The position numbers were made by a program, and so were the translations under genes. The notes beneath the pieces are model-generated. The model was given only the letters and a program-made list of their open reading frames with translations, did not search any database and was not told the origin of the DNA. 64,000 bases of DNA from Roseicyclus persicicus (GTDB lineage Bacteria > Pseudomonadota > Alphaproteobacteria > Rhodobacterales > Rhodobacteraceae): NCBI RefSeq assembly GCF_012395815.1, contig NZ_JAAZQQ010000007.1, positions 182,656 through 246,655 on the forward strand. Reading direction: 5' to 3'. The stretch's first letter is position 1. Each line of letters begins with the position of its first letter. Below, in pieces: positions 56,905-64,000 of the stretch.

Positions 56905-57387
56905 ATGCGCCTGACATCCCTGTTCGCGGCGGCCGTGCTGGCCGTCGCGGTGATGCCGGGCGCGGCGCGCGCGGCCTGCAGCGAGGACCGCGTCGAGATT
57001 CGCGGCGACTTCGGCACCGTGCGCTTCCGCGTCGCCATCGCCGACACGCCGCAGGAGCGGGCGCAGGGCCTGATGCGGGTGCCCGAGATGCCGCGCATGT
57101 CGGGGATGCTGTTCGTCTACGAACGGCCGCAGAGCGTGAGCTTCTGGATGGAGAACACGCTGATCCCGCTCGACATGATCTTCGCCGACGAGACCGGCAC
57201 CGTGCGGCGCATCCATGCCGAGGCGGTGCCGCTCGACCGCACGCCGATCCCCGGCGGCGACGACATCCAGTACGTGCTCGAGATCAACGGCGGGCTGGCC
57301 GCGCAGCTGGGCCTGTCCGAAGGCGACCAGATGCGCCACCCCGCGATTGACCAGGCGGACGCGGCCTGGCCCTGCGCGGGCGACTAG
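56905..57387 (+). CDS. DUF192 family exported protein
   Basis: A 160-residue protein with a signal peptide (about 1-23, AVLAVAVMPGAARA) and a DUF192 domain: VAIADTPQERAQGLMRVPEM, GMLFVYERPQSVSFWMENTLIPLDMIF split over its central strands, and the YVLEINGGLAAQLGL end. DUF192 proteins are small secreted or membrane-linked proteins with no confirmed function. Starts 10 bases after the cold-shock gene's stop and so is probably co-transcribed. tRNA-Pro follows 47 bases downstream. Confidence 0.92.
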   Translation: MRLTSLFAAAVLAVAVMPGAARAACSEDRVEIRGDFGTVRFRVAIADTPQERAQGLMRVPEMPRMSGMLFVYERPQSVSFWMENTLIPLDMIFADETGTVRRIHAEAVPLDRTPIPGGDDIQYVLEINGGLAAQLGLSEGDQMRHPAIDQADAAWPCAGD

Positions 57388-57434
57388 GCTTCGGTCTTTC
57401 CAAGCCGCGGCCGGGGCTGTAACAGGGCGGGCGT

Positions 57435-57511
57435 CGGGGCGTAGCGCAGTCTGGTAGCGCGTCTGTTTTGGGTACAGAAGGTCGTGAGTTCGAATCTCGC
57501 CGCCCCGACCA
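57435..57511 (+). tRNA. tRNA-Pro (anticodon TGG)
   Basis: Acceptor CGGGGCG pairs with CGCCCCG; the anticodon loop TTTGGGT gives TGG; the T-arm is GTGAGTTCGAATCTCGC; CCA is encoded at 57509-57511. Confidence 0.97.
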
Positions 57512-57522
57512 TTCCCGCCATA

Positions 57523-57612
57523 CCACTACATCTGGTAGAAGATCGGGCAGGCGCATCCTGATCTGGTGGGCCCCTCGCGGCCCGTGCCAAGGTTCTCCAC
57601 AAGATAGTGTGT
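57523..57612. promoter_or_regulatory. Cluster of NrdR-like boxes downstream of tRNA-Pro
   Basis: CCACTACATCTGGTAG (57523-57538) and CATCCTGATCTGGTGG (57554-57569) are 31 bases apart and share ATCTGGT. CCACAAGATAGTGTGT (57597-57612) is the best single match, 13 of 16 positions of ACACWATATATWGTGT. They lie about 480-560 bases before nrdJ. Confidence 0.4.
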
Positions 57613-57851
57613 CCGTTTCGTGACGGACGGGGACAGGCCGCGCGCCGCCCGATCTGCCGGCGCGCCGCCGCCGGGCCCGCCCAGGCCCCGCTGTGATTTC
57701 ACCCGAAAACACTGGGGTTTGCGCGCCGTCCGGTCCGGCCGGCCCGCGGGCGAGAATCGGACCACGCCGGGCGCGGATCGCGGGCGACCCGGTTTTCAAC
57801 CGAAAATTGGGTTCGGGCCGGGCAAAAAAACGATTGACCGAGCGGGCCGCC

Positions 57852-57898
57852 CTACGTCAGTTTGTGTGGGCCGGCAGCAACGACACAAGATATGGTGC
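57852..57898 (+). promoter_or_regulatory. Paired NrdR boxes upstream of nrdJ
   Basis: ACACAAGATATGGTGC (57883-57898) matches the NrdR consensus at 13 of 16 positions, and CTACGTCAGTTTGTGT (57852-57867), whose right half TTTGTGT fits, lies exactly 31 bases upstream, the spacing at which NrdR binds paired boxes. A TTGACC at 57834-57839 could be the -35 element. The rest of the gap 57512-58087 holds no gene; no B12-riboswitch box was found. Confidence 0.6.
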
Positions 57899-58087
57899 GG
57901 GCCGGCGGGGACGGGGAAGTAACCCACGACAGATCAGGTGACCGCCTCGGAGCAGTTCCGGGGCATCGGGCCGGTGCACGCCGGGCCGCGGGGGCCTCTT
58001 CGTCCGCGAGGAAGACCAAGACGGTCAGAGCGCAACGACGCTGGCAGACCGCGCGGAAGGGACCATTAGGCGGAAAGAGGCAGCCAG

Positions 58088-61000
58088 ATGAAGATTGAAC
58101 GCAGATTCACCCGGGCCGGCGCAGATGCATATGCCGACATGGACTTCACCACGACCACGTCGGAGATCCGCAACCCCGACGGCACCGTCGTGTTCAAGCT
58201 CGACAACGTCGAGGTGCCGGCCGGCTGGAGCCAGGTCGCCTCGGACGTGATCGCGCAGAAATATTTCCGCAAGGCCGGCGTGCCGGCGGCGCTGAAGCCG
58301 GTCAAGGAAAAGGGCGTGCCCGAGTTCCTGTGGCGCCACGTGGCCGACGACGCCGCGCTGGCCGCGCTGCCCGAGGACAAGCGCTACGGCGGCGAGACCA
58401 GCGCGCGGCAGGTGTTCCGCCGGCTGGCGGGCGCCTGGGCCTACTGGGGCTGGAAGGGCGGCTACTTCACCACCGAGGCCGACGCGCAGGCCTATTTCGA
58501 CGAGATGCAGCTGATGCTCGCCCGCCAGATGGCGGCGCCGAACAGCCCGCAGTGGTTCAACACCGGCCTGCACTGGGCCTATGGCATCGACGGCCCGTCG
58601 CAGGGGCATTTCTACGTCGACTACAAGACCGGCAAGCTGACCAAGTCGGCCTCGGCCTACGAGCACCCGCAGCCGCACGCCTGCTTCATCCAGGGCGTCG
58701 CCGACGACCTGGTGAACGAGGGCGGCATCATGGACCTCTGGGTCCGCGAGGCGCGGCTGTTCAAGTATGGCTCGGGCACCGGCACCAACTTCTCGATGCT
58801 GCGCGGCGAGGGCGAGCGGCTGTCGGGCGGCGGCAAGTCGTCGGGCCTGATGGGCTTCCTCAAGATCGGCGACCGGGCGGCCGGCGCGATCAAGTCGGGC
58901 GGCACCACGCGCCGCGCGGCCAAGATGGTGATCGTCGACGCCGACCATCCCGACATCGAGGATTTCATCGACTGGAAGGTGATCGAGGAGCAGAAGGTGG
59001 CGAGCCTTGTCGCCGGCTCCAAGACCCATGAGAAGATGCTGAACGGCATCTTCGCGGCCATCGGCGCCTGGGACGGCGCGCTGGACGACGCGGTCGACCC
59101 GGCCAAGAACGACGCGCTGAAAAAGGCGATCCGCGCCGCGAAATCGGCCGCGATCCCCGAAACCTACGTCAAGCGCGTGCTCGACTACGCCCGCCAGGGC
59201 TACACCTCGATCGAGTTCCCGACCTACGACACCGACTGGGACAGCGAGGCCTATTCCTCGGTCTCGGGCCAGAACTCGAACAACTCGATCCGCGTGACCG
59301 ACGCCTTCCTCAAGGCGGTCGAGGACGACGCCGACTGGCAGCTGATCAACCGCGTCGGCGGCAAGGTCGCCAAGACGCTCAAGGCGCGCGAGCTGTGGGA
59401 AAAGGTCGGCCACGCCGCCTGGGCCTGCGCCGATCCGGGCATCCAGTTCCACGACACCGTCAACGCCTGGCACACCTGCCCCGAGGACGGGCCGATCCGG
59501 GGCTCCAACCCCTGCTCGGAATACATGTTCCTCGACGACACGGCCTGCAACCTCGCGTCGATGAACCTGCTGACCTTCTACTCGGGCGGCAAGTTCGACG
59601 CCGAGAGCTACATCCACGCCACGCGGCTCTGGACGCTGACGCTGGAAATCTCGGTGATGATGGCGCAGTTCCCGTCCAAGGAGATCGCGCAGCTGTCCTA
59701 TGACTTCCGGACGCTGGGCCTTGGCTACGCCAACATCGGCGGGCTGCTGATGAACATGGGGCTGGGCTACGACTCGGCCGAGGGCCGGGCGCTGTGCGGC
59801 GCGCTGACCGCGATCATGACCGGCGTGGCCTACGCCACTTCGGCCGAGATCGCCTCGGAGCTCGGGCCCTTCGCCGGCTATGCCCGCAACCGCGAGCACA
59901 TGCTGCGCGTCATCCGCAACCACCGCGCCGCGGCCTACGGCAAGACCGAGGGATACGAGGCGGTCAACGTGAACCCGGTCGCGCTGGACCACGCCAACTG
60001 CCCCGACGCGCGGCTGGTGGACCTGGCCAAGCAGGCCTGGGACGAGGCCCTCAGCCTCGGCGAGCAGCACGGCTACCGCAACGCGCAGGCCACCGTGATC
60101 GCGCCGACGGGCACCATCGGCCTGGTGATGGACTGCGACACCACCGGGATCGAGCCCGACTTCGCCCTGGTGAAGTTCAAGAAGCTGGCCGGCGGCGGCT
60201 ACTTCAAGATCATCAACCGCTCGGTGCCGGGCGCGCTGGAGACGCTGGGCTACAGCTCGTCCCAGATCGAGGAGATCATCTCCTACGCGGTCGGCCACGG
60301 CACGCTGGGCAACGCGCCCGGCATCAACCACACGGCGCTGATCGGCCACGGCTTCGGCGCGAAGGAGATCGAGAAGATCGAGGCGGCGCTGCCCTCGGCC
60401 TTCGACATCCGCTTCGTGTTCAACCAGTGGACGCTGGGGGCCGAGTTCTGCACCCGGACGCTGGGCATCCCGGCGGCCAAACTGAACGACCCGACCTTCG
60501 ACATGCTGCGCCACCTGGGCTTCTCCAAGGCAGAGATCGACGCCGCCAACGACCACGTCTGCGGGACCATGACGCTGGAGGGCGCGCCCTTCCTCAAGGC
60601 CGAGCACTACAGCGTGTTCGACTGCGCCAACCCCTGCGGCAAGAAGGGCAAGCGCTACCTGTCGGTCGACAGCCACATCCACATGATGGCGGCGGCGCAG
60701 AGCTTCATCTCGGGGGCGATCTCCAAGACGATCAACATGCCGAACTCGGCCACCATCGAGGATTGCCAGAAGGCCTACGAGCTGTCCTGGTCGCTGGGGG
60801 TCAAGGCCAACGCGCTCTACCGTGACGGCTCCAAGCTGTCGCAGCCGCTGGCGTCCGCGCTGGTCGAGGACGACGAAGAGGCCGCCGAGGTGCTGGAAAC
60901 CGGCACCACGATGGAAAAGGCGCAGGTCATCGCCGAGAAGATCGTCGAGAAGGTGGTCATCAAGGAGATCATCAAGGCCCACCGCCAGAAGATGCCCGAC

Positions 61001-61762
61001 CGCCGCAAGGGCTATACCCAGAAGGCGATCGTGGGCGGCCACAAGGTCTACCTGCGGACCGGCGAATACGCCGACGGCAGCTTGGGCGAGATCTTCATCG
61101 ACATGCACAAGGAAGGCGCGGGCTTCCGGGCGATGATGAACAACTTCGCCATCGCGGTGTCGGTCGGCCTGCAGTACGGCGTGCCGCTGGAGGAATTCGT
61201 CGACGCCTTCACCTTCACCAAGTTCGAACCCTCGGGGATGGTGCAGGGCAACGACTCGATCAAGAACGCGACGTCGATCCTCGACTACATCTTCCGCGAG
61301 CTGGCCGTGTCCTACCTCGACCGGACCGACCTCGCCCATGTCGCCCCGCAGGGCACGTCCTTCGACGACGTGGGCCGGGGCGCCGAGGAAGGCGTGTCGA
61401 ACGTCCGCGAGGTGCCCGAAAGCCGCGGCTCGTCGCCCATCGACGTGCTCAAGCAGGTGGCCTCGACCGGCTACCTCCGCAAGCGCGCGCCGCAGGAGCT
61501 GATCGTGCTCCAGGGCGGGGCAGACCCGGTGGTCGCGCTCGAGACCCTGGTGCCCGAGACCCGGACCGGCGGCAGCACCGTGGCGGCCATCGCCGCGACC
61601 ACGGCGGTCAGCACCGGAACCGTCAGCATGGACGCCGCCACCAAGGCCCGGATGCAGGGCTACGAGGGCGAGGCCTGCGGCGAATGCGGCAACTACACGC
61701 TGGTGCGCAACGGCACCTGCATGAAGTGCAACACCTGCGGCGCGACGAGCGGGTGCAGCTGA
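58088..61762 (+). CDS. nrdJ: Vitamin B12-dependent (class II) ribonucleotide reductase
   Basis: Makes deoxyribonucleotides from ribonucleotides with adenosylcobalamin, working with or without oxygen. The 1224-residue protein has the [16 protein letters not shown] region, [11 protein letters not shown], the N-x-C-x-E active-site motif (Asn474, Cys476, Glu478; [15 protein letters not shown]), [18 protein letters not shown] and a C-terminal cysteine-rich redox tail ([23 protein letters not shown]). Length and layout match the long Rhodobacterales NrdJ. ATG 58088 follows GGAAAGAGGCAGCC. NrdR-like boxes lie in its 0.57-kb upstream region, consistent with repression by NrdR. Confidence 0.97.
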   Translation: MKIERRFTRAGADAYADMDFTTTTSEIRNPDGTVVFKLDNVEVPAGWSQVASDVIAQKYFRKAGVPAALKPVKEKGVPEFLWRHVADDAALAALPEDKRYGGETSARQVFRRLAGAWAYWGWKGGYFTTEADAQAYFDEMQLMLARQMAAPNSPQWFNTGLHWAYGIDGPSQGHFYVDYKTGKLTKSASAYEHPQPHACFIQGVADDLVNEGGIMDLWVREARLFKYGSGTGTNFSMLRGEGERLSGGGKSSGLMGFLKIGDRAAGAIKSGGTTRRAAKMVIVDADHPDIEDFIDWKVIEEQKVASLVAGSKTHEKMLNGIFAAIGAWDGALDDAVDPAKNDALKKAIRAAKSAAIPETYVKRVLDYARQGYTSIEFPTYDTDWDSEAYSSVSGQNSNNSIRVTDAFLKAVEDDADWQLINRVGGKVAKTLKARELWEKVGHAAWACADPGIQFHDTVNAWHTCPEDGPIRGSNPCSEYMFLDDTACNLASMNLLTFYSGGKFDAESYIHATRLWTLTLEISVMMAQFPSKEIAQLSYDFRTLGLGYANIGGLLMNMGLGYDSAEGRALCGALTAIMTGVAYATSAEIASELGPFAGYARNREHMLRVIRNHRAAAYGKTEGYEAVNVNPVALDHANCPDARLVDLAKQAWDEALSLGEQHGYRNAQATVIAPTGTIGLVMDCDTTGIEPDFALVKFKKLAGGGYFKIINRSVPGALETLGYSSSQIEEIISYAVGHGTLGNAPGINHTALIGHGFGAKEIEKIEAALPSAFDIRFVFNQWTLGAEFCTRTLGIPAAKLNDPTFDMLRHLGFSKAEIDAANDHVCGTMTLEGAPFLKAEHYSVFDCANPCGKKGKRYLSVDSHIHMMAAAQSFISGAISKTINMPNSATIEDCQKAYELSWSLGVKANALYRDGSKLSQPLASALVEDDEEAAEVLETGTTMEKAQVIAEKIVEKVVIKEIIKAHRQKMPDRRKGYTQKAIVGGHKVYLRTGEYADGSLGEIFIDMHKEGAGFRAMMNNFAIAVSVGLQYGVPLEEFVDAFTFTKFEPSGMVQGNDSIKNATSILDYIFRELAVSYLDRTDLAHVAPQGTSFDDVGRGAEEGVSNVREVPESRGSSPIDVLKQVASTGYLRKRAPQELIVLQGGADPVVALETLVPETRTGGSTVAAIAATTAVSTGTVSMDAATKARMQGYEGEACGECGNYTLVRNGTCMKCNTCGATSGCS

Positions 61763-61774
61763 GAGATCGAGGGT

Positions 61775-61804
61775 GAGGGACTGGCGCTGCAACGCCAGCC
61801 CCTC
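61775..61804 (+). terminator. Stem-loop after nrdJ
   Basis: GAGGG-A-CTGGCG, loop CTGCAA, CGCCAG-C-CCCTC: an 11-bp stem with one A/C mismatch, 12 bases past the nrdJ stop. No T-run follows. Confidence 0.6.
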
Positions 61805-61986
61805 GCTCGCCCCTCACTTAATCAGCGTGGGTGAGAGGCAAAGCAGATCGGCCCAGAGGGTCGACTAACCGAGGAGACAGACACGGACGCATCTGCAGAT
61901 CAAGGACGCGCTGACCCACCCACAGGTTTCGCACAGGGATGTACCCAACTTTGCTCCGAAACTGTGGACAGCTTGGAGATTTGGCC

Positions 61987-62130
61987 ATGGCCAATCGTAA
62001 GGGCAACAAGGAAGTGACGAGTGCCAAGGCGGCTTCTGCTGCGGCACGAGTTCTCCGCGACCCGAAGGCAAGCAAAGCTGCCAAAACGGCGGCGGCGTCG
62101 GCGCTCACGCAGCGTCCGAACAGGAAGTAA
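61987..62130 (+). CDS. Small basic protein (47 residues), possibly acquired
   Basis: A 47-residue, lysine- and alanine-rich protein (MANRKGNKEVTSAKAASAAA; ends ALTQRPNRK). The central LRDPKASKAAKTAAASALTQR pattern recurs in small hypothetical proteins of many proteobacteria; function unknown. The ATG has a GGAG (61973-61976) upstream. Surrounding DNA (about 61810-62130) is clearly less GC-rich than the core genes and its codon use is less biased to G/C at third positions (for example cgt, aag, tct, gct), suggesting horizontal transfer. A strong terminator follows at 62255. Confidence 0.72.
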   Translation: MANRKGNKEVTSAKAASAAARVLRDPKASKAAKTAAASALTQRPNRK

Positions 62131-62254
62131 CAATGTGGCGCGCGGCATTTAGCTGCGCGCCAGAGTTCCGGGGCGGGTGCGCTCGCCCCTGACGCGGATC
62201 AGGCCGCAGGCAGAAACTTTCGGGCGGAACATCAGAGCCTGATACGCGAACCTC

Positions 62255-62283
62255 GGGGGCGCCCTTGCCGGCGCCCCCTTTTT
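62255..62283 (+). terminator. Rho-independent terminator
   Basis: GGGGGCGCC-CTTGCC-GGCGCCCCC, a perfect 9-bp stem with a 6-base loop followed by TTTTT. It ends the rightward transcript carrying the 47-codon gene, 124 bases after its stop. Confidence 0.9.
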
Positions 62284-62291
62284 CTTGCGCC

Positions 62292-63212
62292 TCAGGCCGA
62301 GGGGCGGAAGGCGTAGCCCTCGGACAGCCGCTCGACCGTGCCGATCCCACCCTGGCCGAGGTGGAAGCCGATCACCGCCATCGCGTCGGCCGTGATCCTG
62401 TCGAACATCGCCAGCCGCGTCGCCGCCGCCGCCTCGGGGTCCTGGTCCGAGCCCGAGATCCAGCCCGGCCGGGCAAAGGCCACGTGGTCGTTGCCGATCG
62501 CGTCGCCCAGCACCATCACGGCGTCCGCGCCCGACCCGATGACAAAGCCCATGTGCCCCGGCGTGTGCCCCGGCGTCAGCGCCGCGACCACGCCCGGCAG
62601 CACCTCGTCGCCGTCCCCGAACCGGGTCACGTCGCCCGCGATCACATCGAGCCGGCGTTTCGCGCCCACGGCAAAGGCCGCGCGCTCCGCCCCGATGGTC
62701 GAGACGGTGGCCTCGTCCATCCAGTAGTCCATCTCGATGCCGCCCATCATGTGCTCGGCGTTGGCGAAATAGGGCTCGTCGAAATCGTCGAGCACGCCCC
62801 AGAGGTGGTCGGGGTGGCCGTGGGTGAAGACGACGTGGGTCACGTCGAAGGGGTCGATCCCGGCGGCGGCCAGCGCGTCGGGCAGGCTGCCGGCGGTGGG
62901 CTGGAAAGCGGTGCCCGAGCCCGCGTCGAACAGCGCCAGCACGTCGCCGCGGCGCAGGAGCGTCAGGTTGCAGGGCGGCGTCAGCGCCGCGCCGCGGTCG
63001 ATGCCGAGGCCGGGCAGCAGCGCGGCCAGCTCGTCCTGCGGCATGGGGCCGAAGATGAAGTCGGCGGGCAGGCTGAGCGTGCCGTCCGAGAGCGTGGTGA
63101 TCTCGGTGTCGCCCATCCTGAGCGTGGTCTGCGTCCAGGCCCGGATCGGCAGGGTGGCGGCGGCAAGCGCCGCGGTGCCGGTGGTCAGGATCCGGCGTCG
63201 GGTGATCTGCAT
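62292..63212 (-). CDS. Tat-exported metallo-beta-lactamase-fold hydrolase
   Basis: A 306-residue metallohydrolase with a twin-arginine signal (ITRRRILTTGTAALAAATLP, residues 3-22), so it acts in the periplasm. The zinc motif THGHPDHLWG supplies His131, His133, Asp135 and His136; TPGHTPGHMG, the LGDAIGND stretch and a late His (IGFHLGQGG) complete the binuclear site. Substrate unknown; it belongs with general MBL-fold hydrolases (lactonase or glyoxalase-like) rather than known beta-lactamases. The ATG at 63212 gives the full Tat signal. It is divergent from the membrane-protein gene at 63359, with an inverted repeat between them. Confidence 0.92.
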   Translation of the reverse strand: MQITRRRILTTGTAALAAATLPIRAWTQTTLRMGDTEITTLSDGTLSLPADFIFGPMPQDELAALLPGLGIDRGAALTPPCNLTLLRRGDVLALFDAGSGTAFQPTAGSLPDALAAAGIDPFDVTHVVFTHGHPDHLWGVLDDFDEPYFANAEHMMGGIEMDYWMDEATVSTIGAERAAFAVGAKRRLDVIAGDVTRFGDGDEVLPGVVAALTPGHTPGHMGFVIGSGADAVMVLGDAIGNDHVAFARPGWISGSDQDPEAAAATRLAMFDRITADAMAVIGFHLGQGGIGTVERLSEGYAFRPSA

Positions 63213-63254
63213 GGGGTGTCTCCTCCCGTCAATGGCGGCACCCTAGCGCGGCAA

Positions 63255-63278
63255 ACATATTCAGGAAAGGTAATATGT
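63255..63278. promoter_or_regulatory. Inverted repeat in divergent promoter region
   Basis: ACATATT (63255-63261), 10 bases, AATATGT (63272-63278): perfect 7-bp arms, AT-rich in a GC-rich background, 43 bases upstream of the metallohydrolase start. A spaced GCAAAT/ATTTGC repeat follows at about 63284-63303. No regulator gene is adjacent. Confidence 0.45.
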
Positions 63279-63358
63279 CACCGTGCAAATCCTTTGCATT
63301 TGCCACGATCCGCCCCCATGCTGGCCGGGCGGGGCAGGGCAGGCGGAGGATCCGGCGG

Positions 63359-63883
63359 ATGCGGCCAGGGCATGTGGTGACGGGCGGGATGCTGGTGGGG
63401 GCCGGGGCGCTGGCGACCCTGTGGCTGCCTTTCGGGCTGGTGGGGGCGCTGGCGCTGTTGGCGCTGCTGCGGATCTGCTGGCTCGAGGACAACATCACCT
63501 CGGACCTGTTCGGCCGCGACCGTCTGCCCGCCGGCTACCGCTTCACCGCCGAGAGGCGGCGGCTGTTCCTGTTCCGCTGGTTCGGGGTGCTGCCCGGCGA
63601 GTCGCCGGCGGAACGCTCGGCGCACCTGATGGCCACCGCGATGCGGACCGAGGTGCAGGTCTGGGGCGTGCTGCTGCTGGGGCTGTCCTCGACGCTGGTG
63701 GCGCAATACGCGCCCTTCGGCGTCGCGGCCAACGCGGCCGTGGGCTTCGGCGTGTTCCTGCTGGCGCTGACGCGGGCCGACCGGCTGGCCCGGTCGCTGG
63801 CCTATTGCGAGGCGGGCGAGGCGCTGCCCGACCACCTGCTGCTGCCGCGCCGCCGCCGCGTGCTGGCCGAGCGCAAGCGCTAG
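63359..63883 (+). CDS. Membrane protein of unknown function, 3' end at an IS junction
   Basis: A 174-residue protein with two pairs of hydrophobic helices (about 6-42 and 100-140: VTGGMLVGAGALATLWLPFG, GVLLLGLSSTLVAQYAPFG), joined by a charged loop (AERRRLFLFRWFG) and a basic C-terminus (RRRRVLAERKR). Not recognised. ATG 63359 is supported by GGAGGA about nine bases upstream. The TAG stop is formed by TA plus the first G of the adjacent insertion sequence, so the C-terminus may differ from that of the uninterrupted gene. Confidence 0.7.
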   Translation: MRPGHVVTGGMLVGAGALATLWLPFGLVGALALLALLRICWLEDNITSDLFGRDRLPAGYRFTAERRRLFLFRWFGVLPGESPAERSAHLMATAMRTEVQVWGVLLLGLSSTLVAQYAPFGVAANAAVGFGVFLLALTRADRLARSLAYCEAGEALPDHLLLPRRRRVLAERKR

Positions 63884-64000
63884 GCTCCGTACTCAATAGG
63901 GATTCCCAAGTATCTCCTGTGGTGATTCAGTGTCCGCGACCATCCGGGAGGGGGATCATGGGCAAGGGGCACTACTGGATGAGCGACGCGGAATGGGCCC
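63883..64000 (+). mobile_element. Left end of an IS5-family-like insertion sequence (cut by window edge)
   Basis: Starts at the sequence GGCTCCGTACTCAATAGGGA (terminal inverted repeat candidate), directly after TA at 63881-63882, a typical IS5-group target dinucleotide. A short leader is followed by a transposase start at 63958. The right end, the second inverted repeat and the target duplication lie outside the window, so identity rests on the left end only. Confidence 0.6.
63958..64000 (+). CDS. Transposase N-terminus (partial)
   Basis: Only 14 codons are visible: MGKGHYWMSDAEWA. The YWMSDAEWA pattern is typical of the beginnings of IS5-family transposases (YWLT/YWMTDAQ...). ATG 63958 follows GGGAGGGGG. 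The DDE catalytic residues lie beyond the edge, so whether it is intact is unknown. Confidence 0.65.
   Translation, partial: MGKGHYWMSDAEWA

Noticed and set aside
57512..58087. B12 riboswitch upstream of nrdJ
   Set aside because: Looked for the conserved B12-box and downstream pairing; neither is visible, whereas NrdR-like boxes are.

Overview
The window is a GC-rich (about 70 percent) stretch of alphaproteobacterial chromosome. It most likely comes from the Rhodobacterales (Rhodobacter/Roseobacter relatives). The gene content fits that order: CtrA beside its partner SciP (DUF1153), an Usg-family protein, a B12-dependent NrdJ, GluQRS, TrmFO, an ExoD protein, and a large RTX protein ending in a Hint module. 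It is mostly core housekeeping sequence with short accessory patches. No CRISPR array, prophage or secretion-system cluster is visible. An insertion sequence begins at the extreme right end.

Layout. 1-6.5 kb: partial tpiA, a TfoX-like protein, Fe-S assembly factors (HesB/IscA type and SufT), a MarR/DUF1428 divergent pair with a palindromic operator, a retropepsin-RimK fusion, and tgt. 6.6-9.6 kb: two paralogous secreted proteins built from a four-cysteine repeat, one ending in a C-type-lectin fold, with an FNR-type box upstream. 9.9-13.7 kb: lon, then a duplicated 69-residue membrane protein and an empty region. 13.7-21 kb: polysaccharide deacetylase, HU-like protein, tRNAs for Val and Asp, MaoC hydratase, PhoD-like phosphatase, pirin and an EamA transporter. 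Four tandem perfect or near-perfect palindromes lie between the two tRNA-Asp genes. 21-28 kb: mnmA, sciP, ctrA, ligA and recG, then a LexA box, a 39-codon membrane microprotein and a potentially structured RNA. 28-39 kb: IscU-like scaffold, hisI, gluQ, trmFO, gyrA, an arginase/ornithine cyclodeaminase operon with a divergent Lrp regulator, dsbB and exoD. 40-43.5 kb: the RTX-Hint protein, with a perfect CtrA box far upstream. 43.6-56 kb: MobA-like nucleotidyltransferase, a dimethylglycine/sarcosine-dehydrogenase-type flavoprotein, CorC-like protein, xerD, aroK-aroB, gpt, fabI and pdxH. 56-64 kb: double cold-shock protein, DUF192 protein, tRNA-Pro, nrdJ under apparent NrdR control, a lower-GC 47-codon gene, a Tat-exported metallo-beta-lactamase-fold protein, a membrane protein, and the start of an IS5-like element.

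Connections. DNA replication, repair and cell-cycle functions recur (ctrA, sciP, ligA, recG, gyrA, xerD, nrdJ, lon), and several have recognisable regulatory sites: CtrA boxes, CcrM (GANTC) sites, a LexA box and NrdR-like boxes. The points most worth following are the LexA-box microprotein with its structured downstream region, the tandem zero-loop palindromes (one set embeds the aroB and gpt stop codons), the four-cysteine repeat proteins, and the CtrA box upstream of the RTX-Hint gene. All calls come from reading the sequence; no database search was run.
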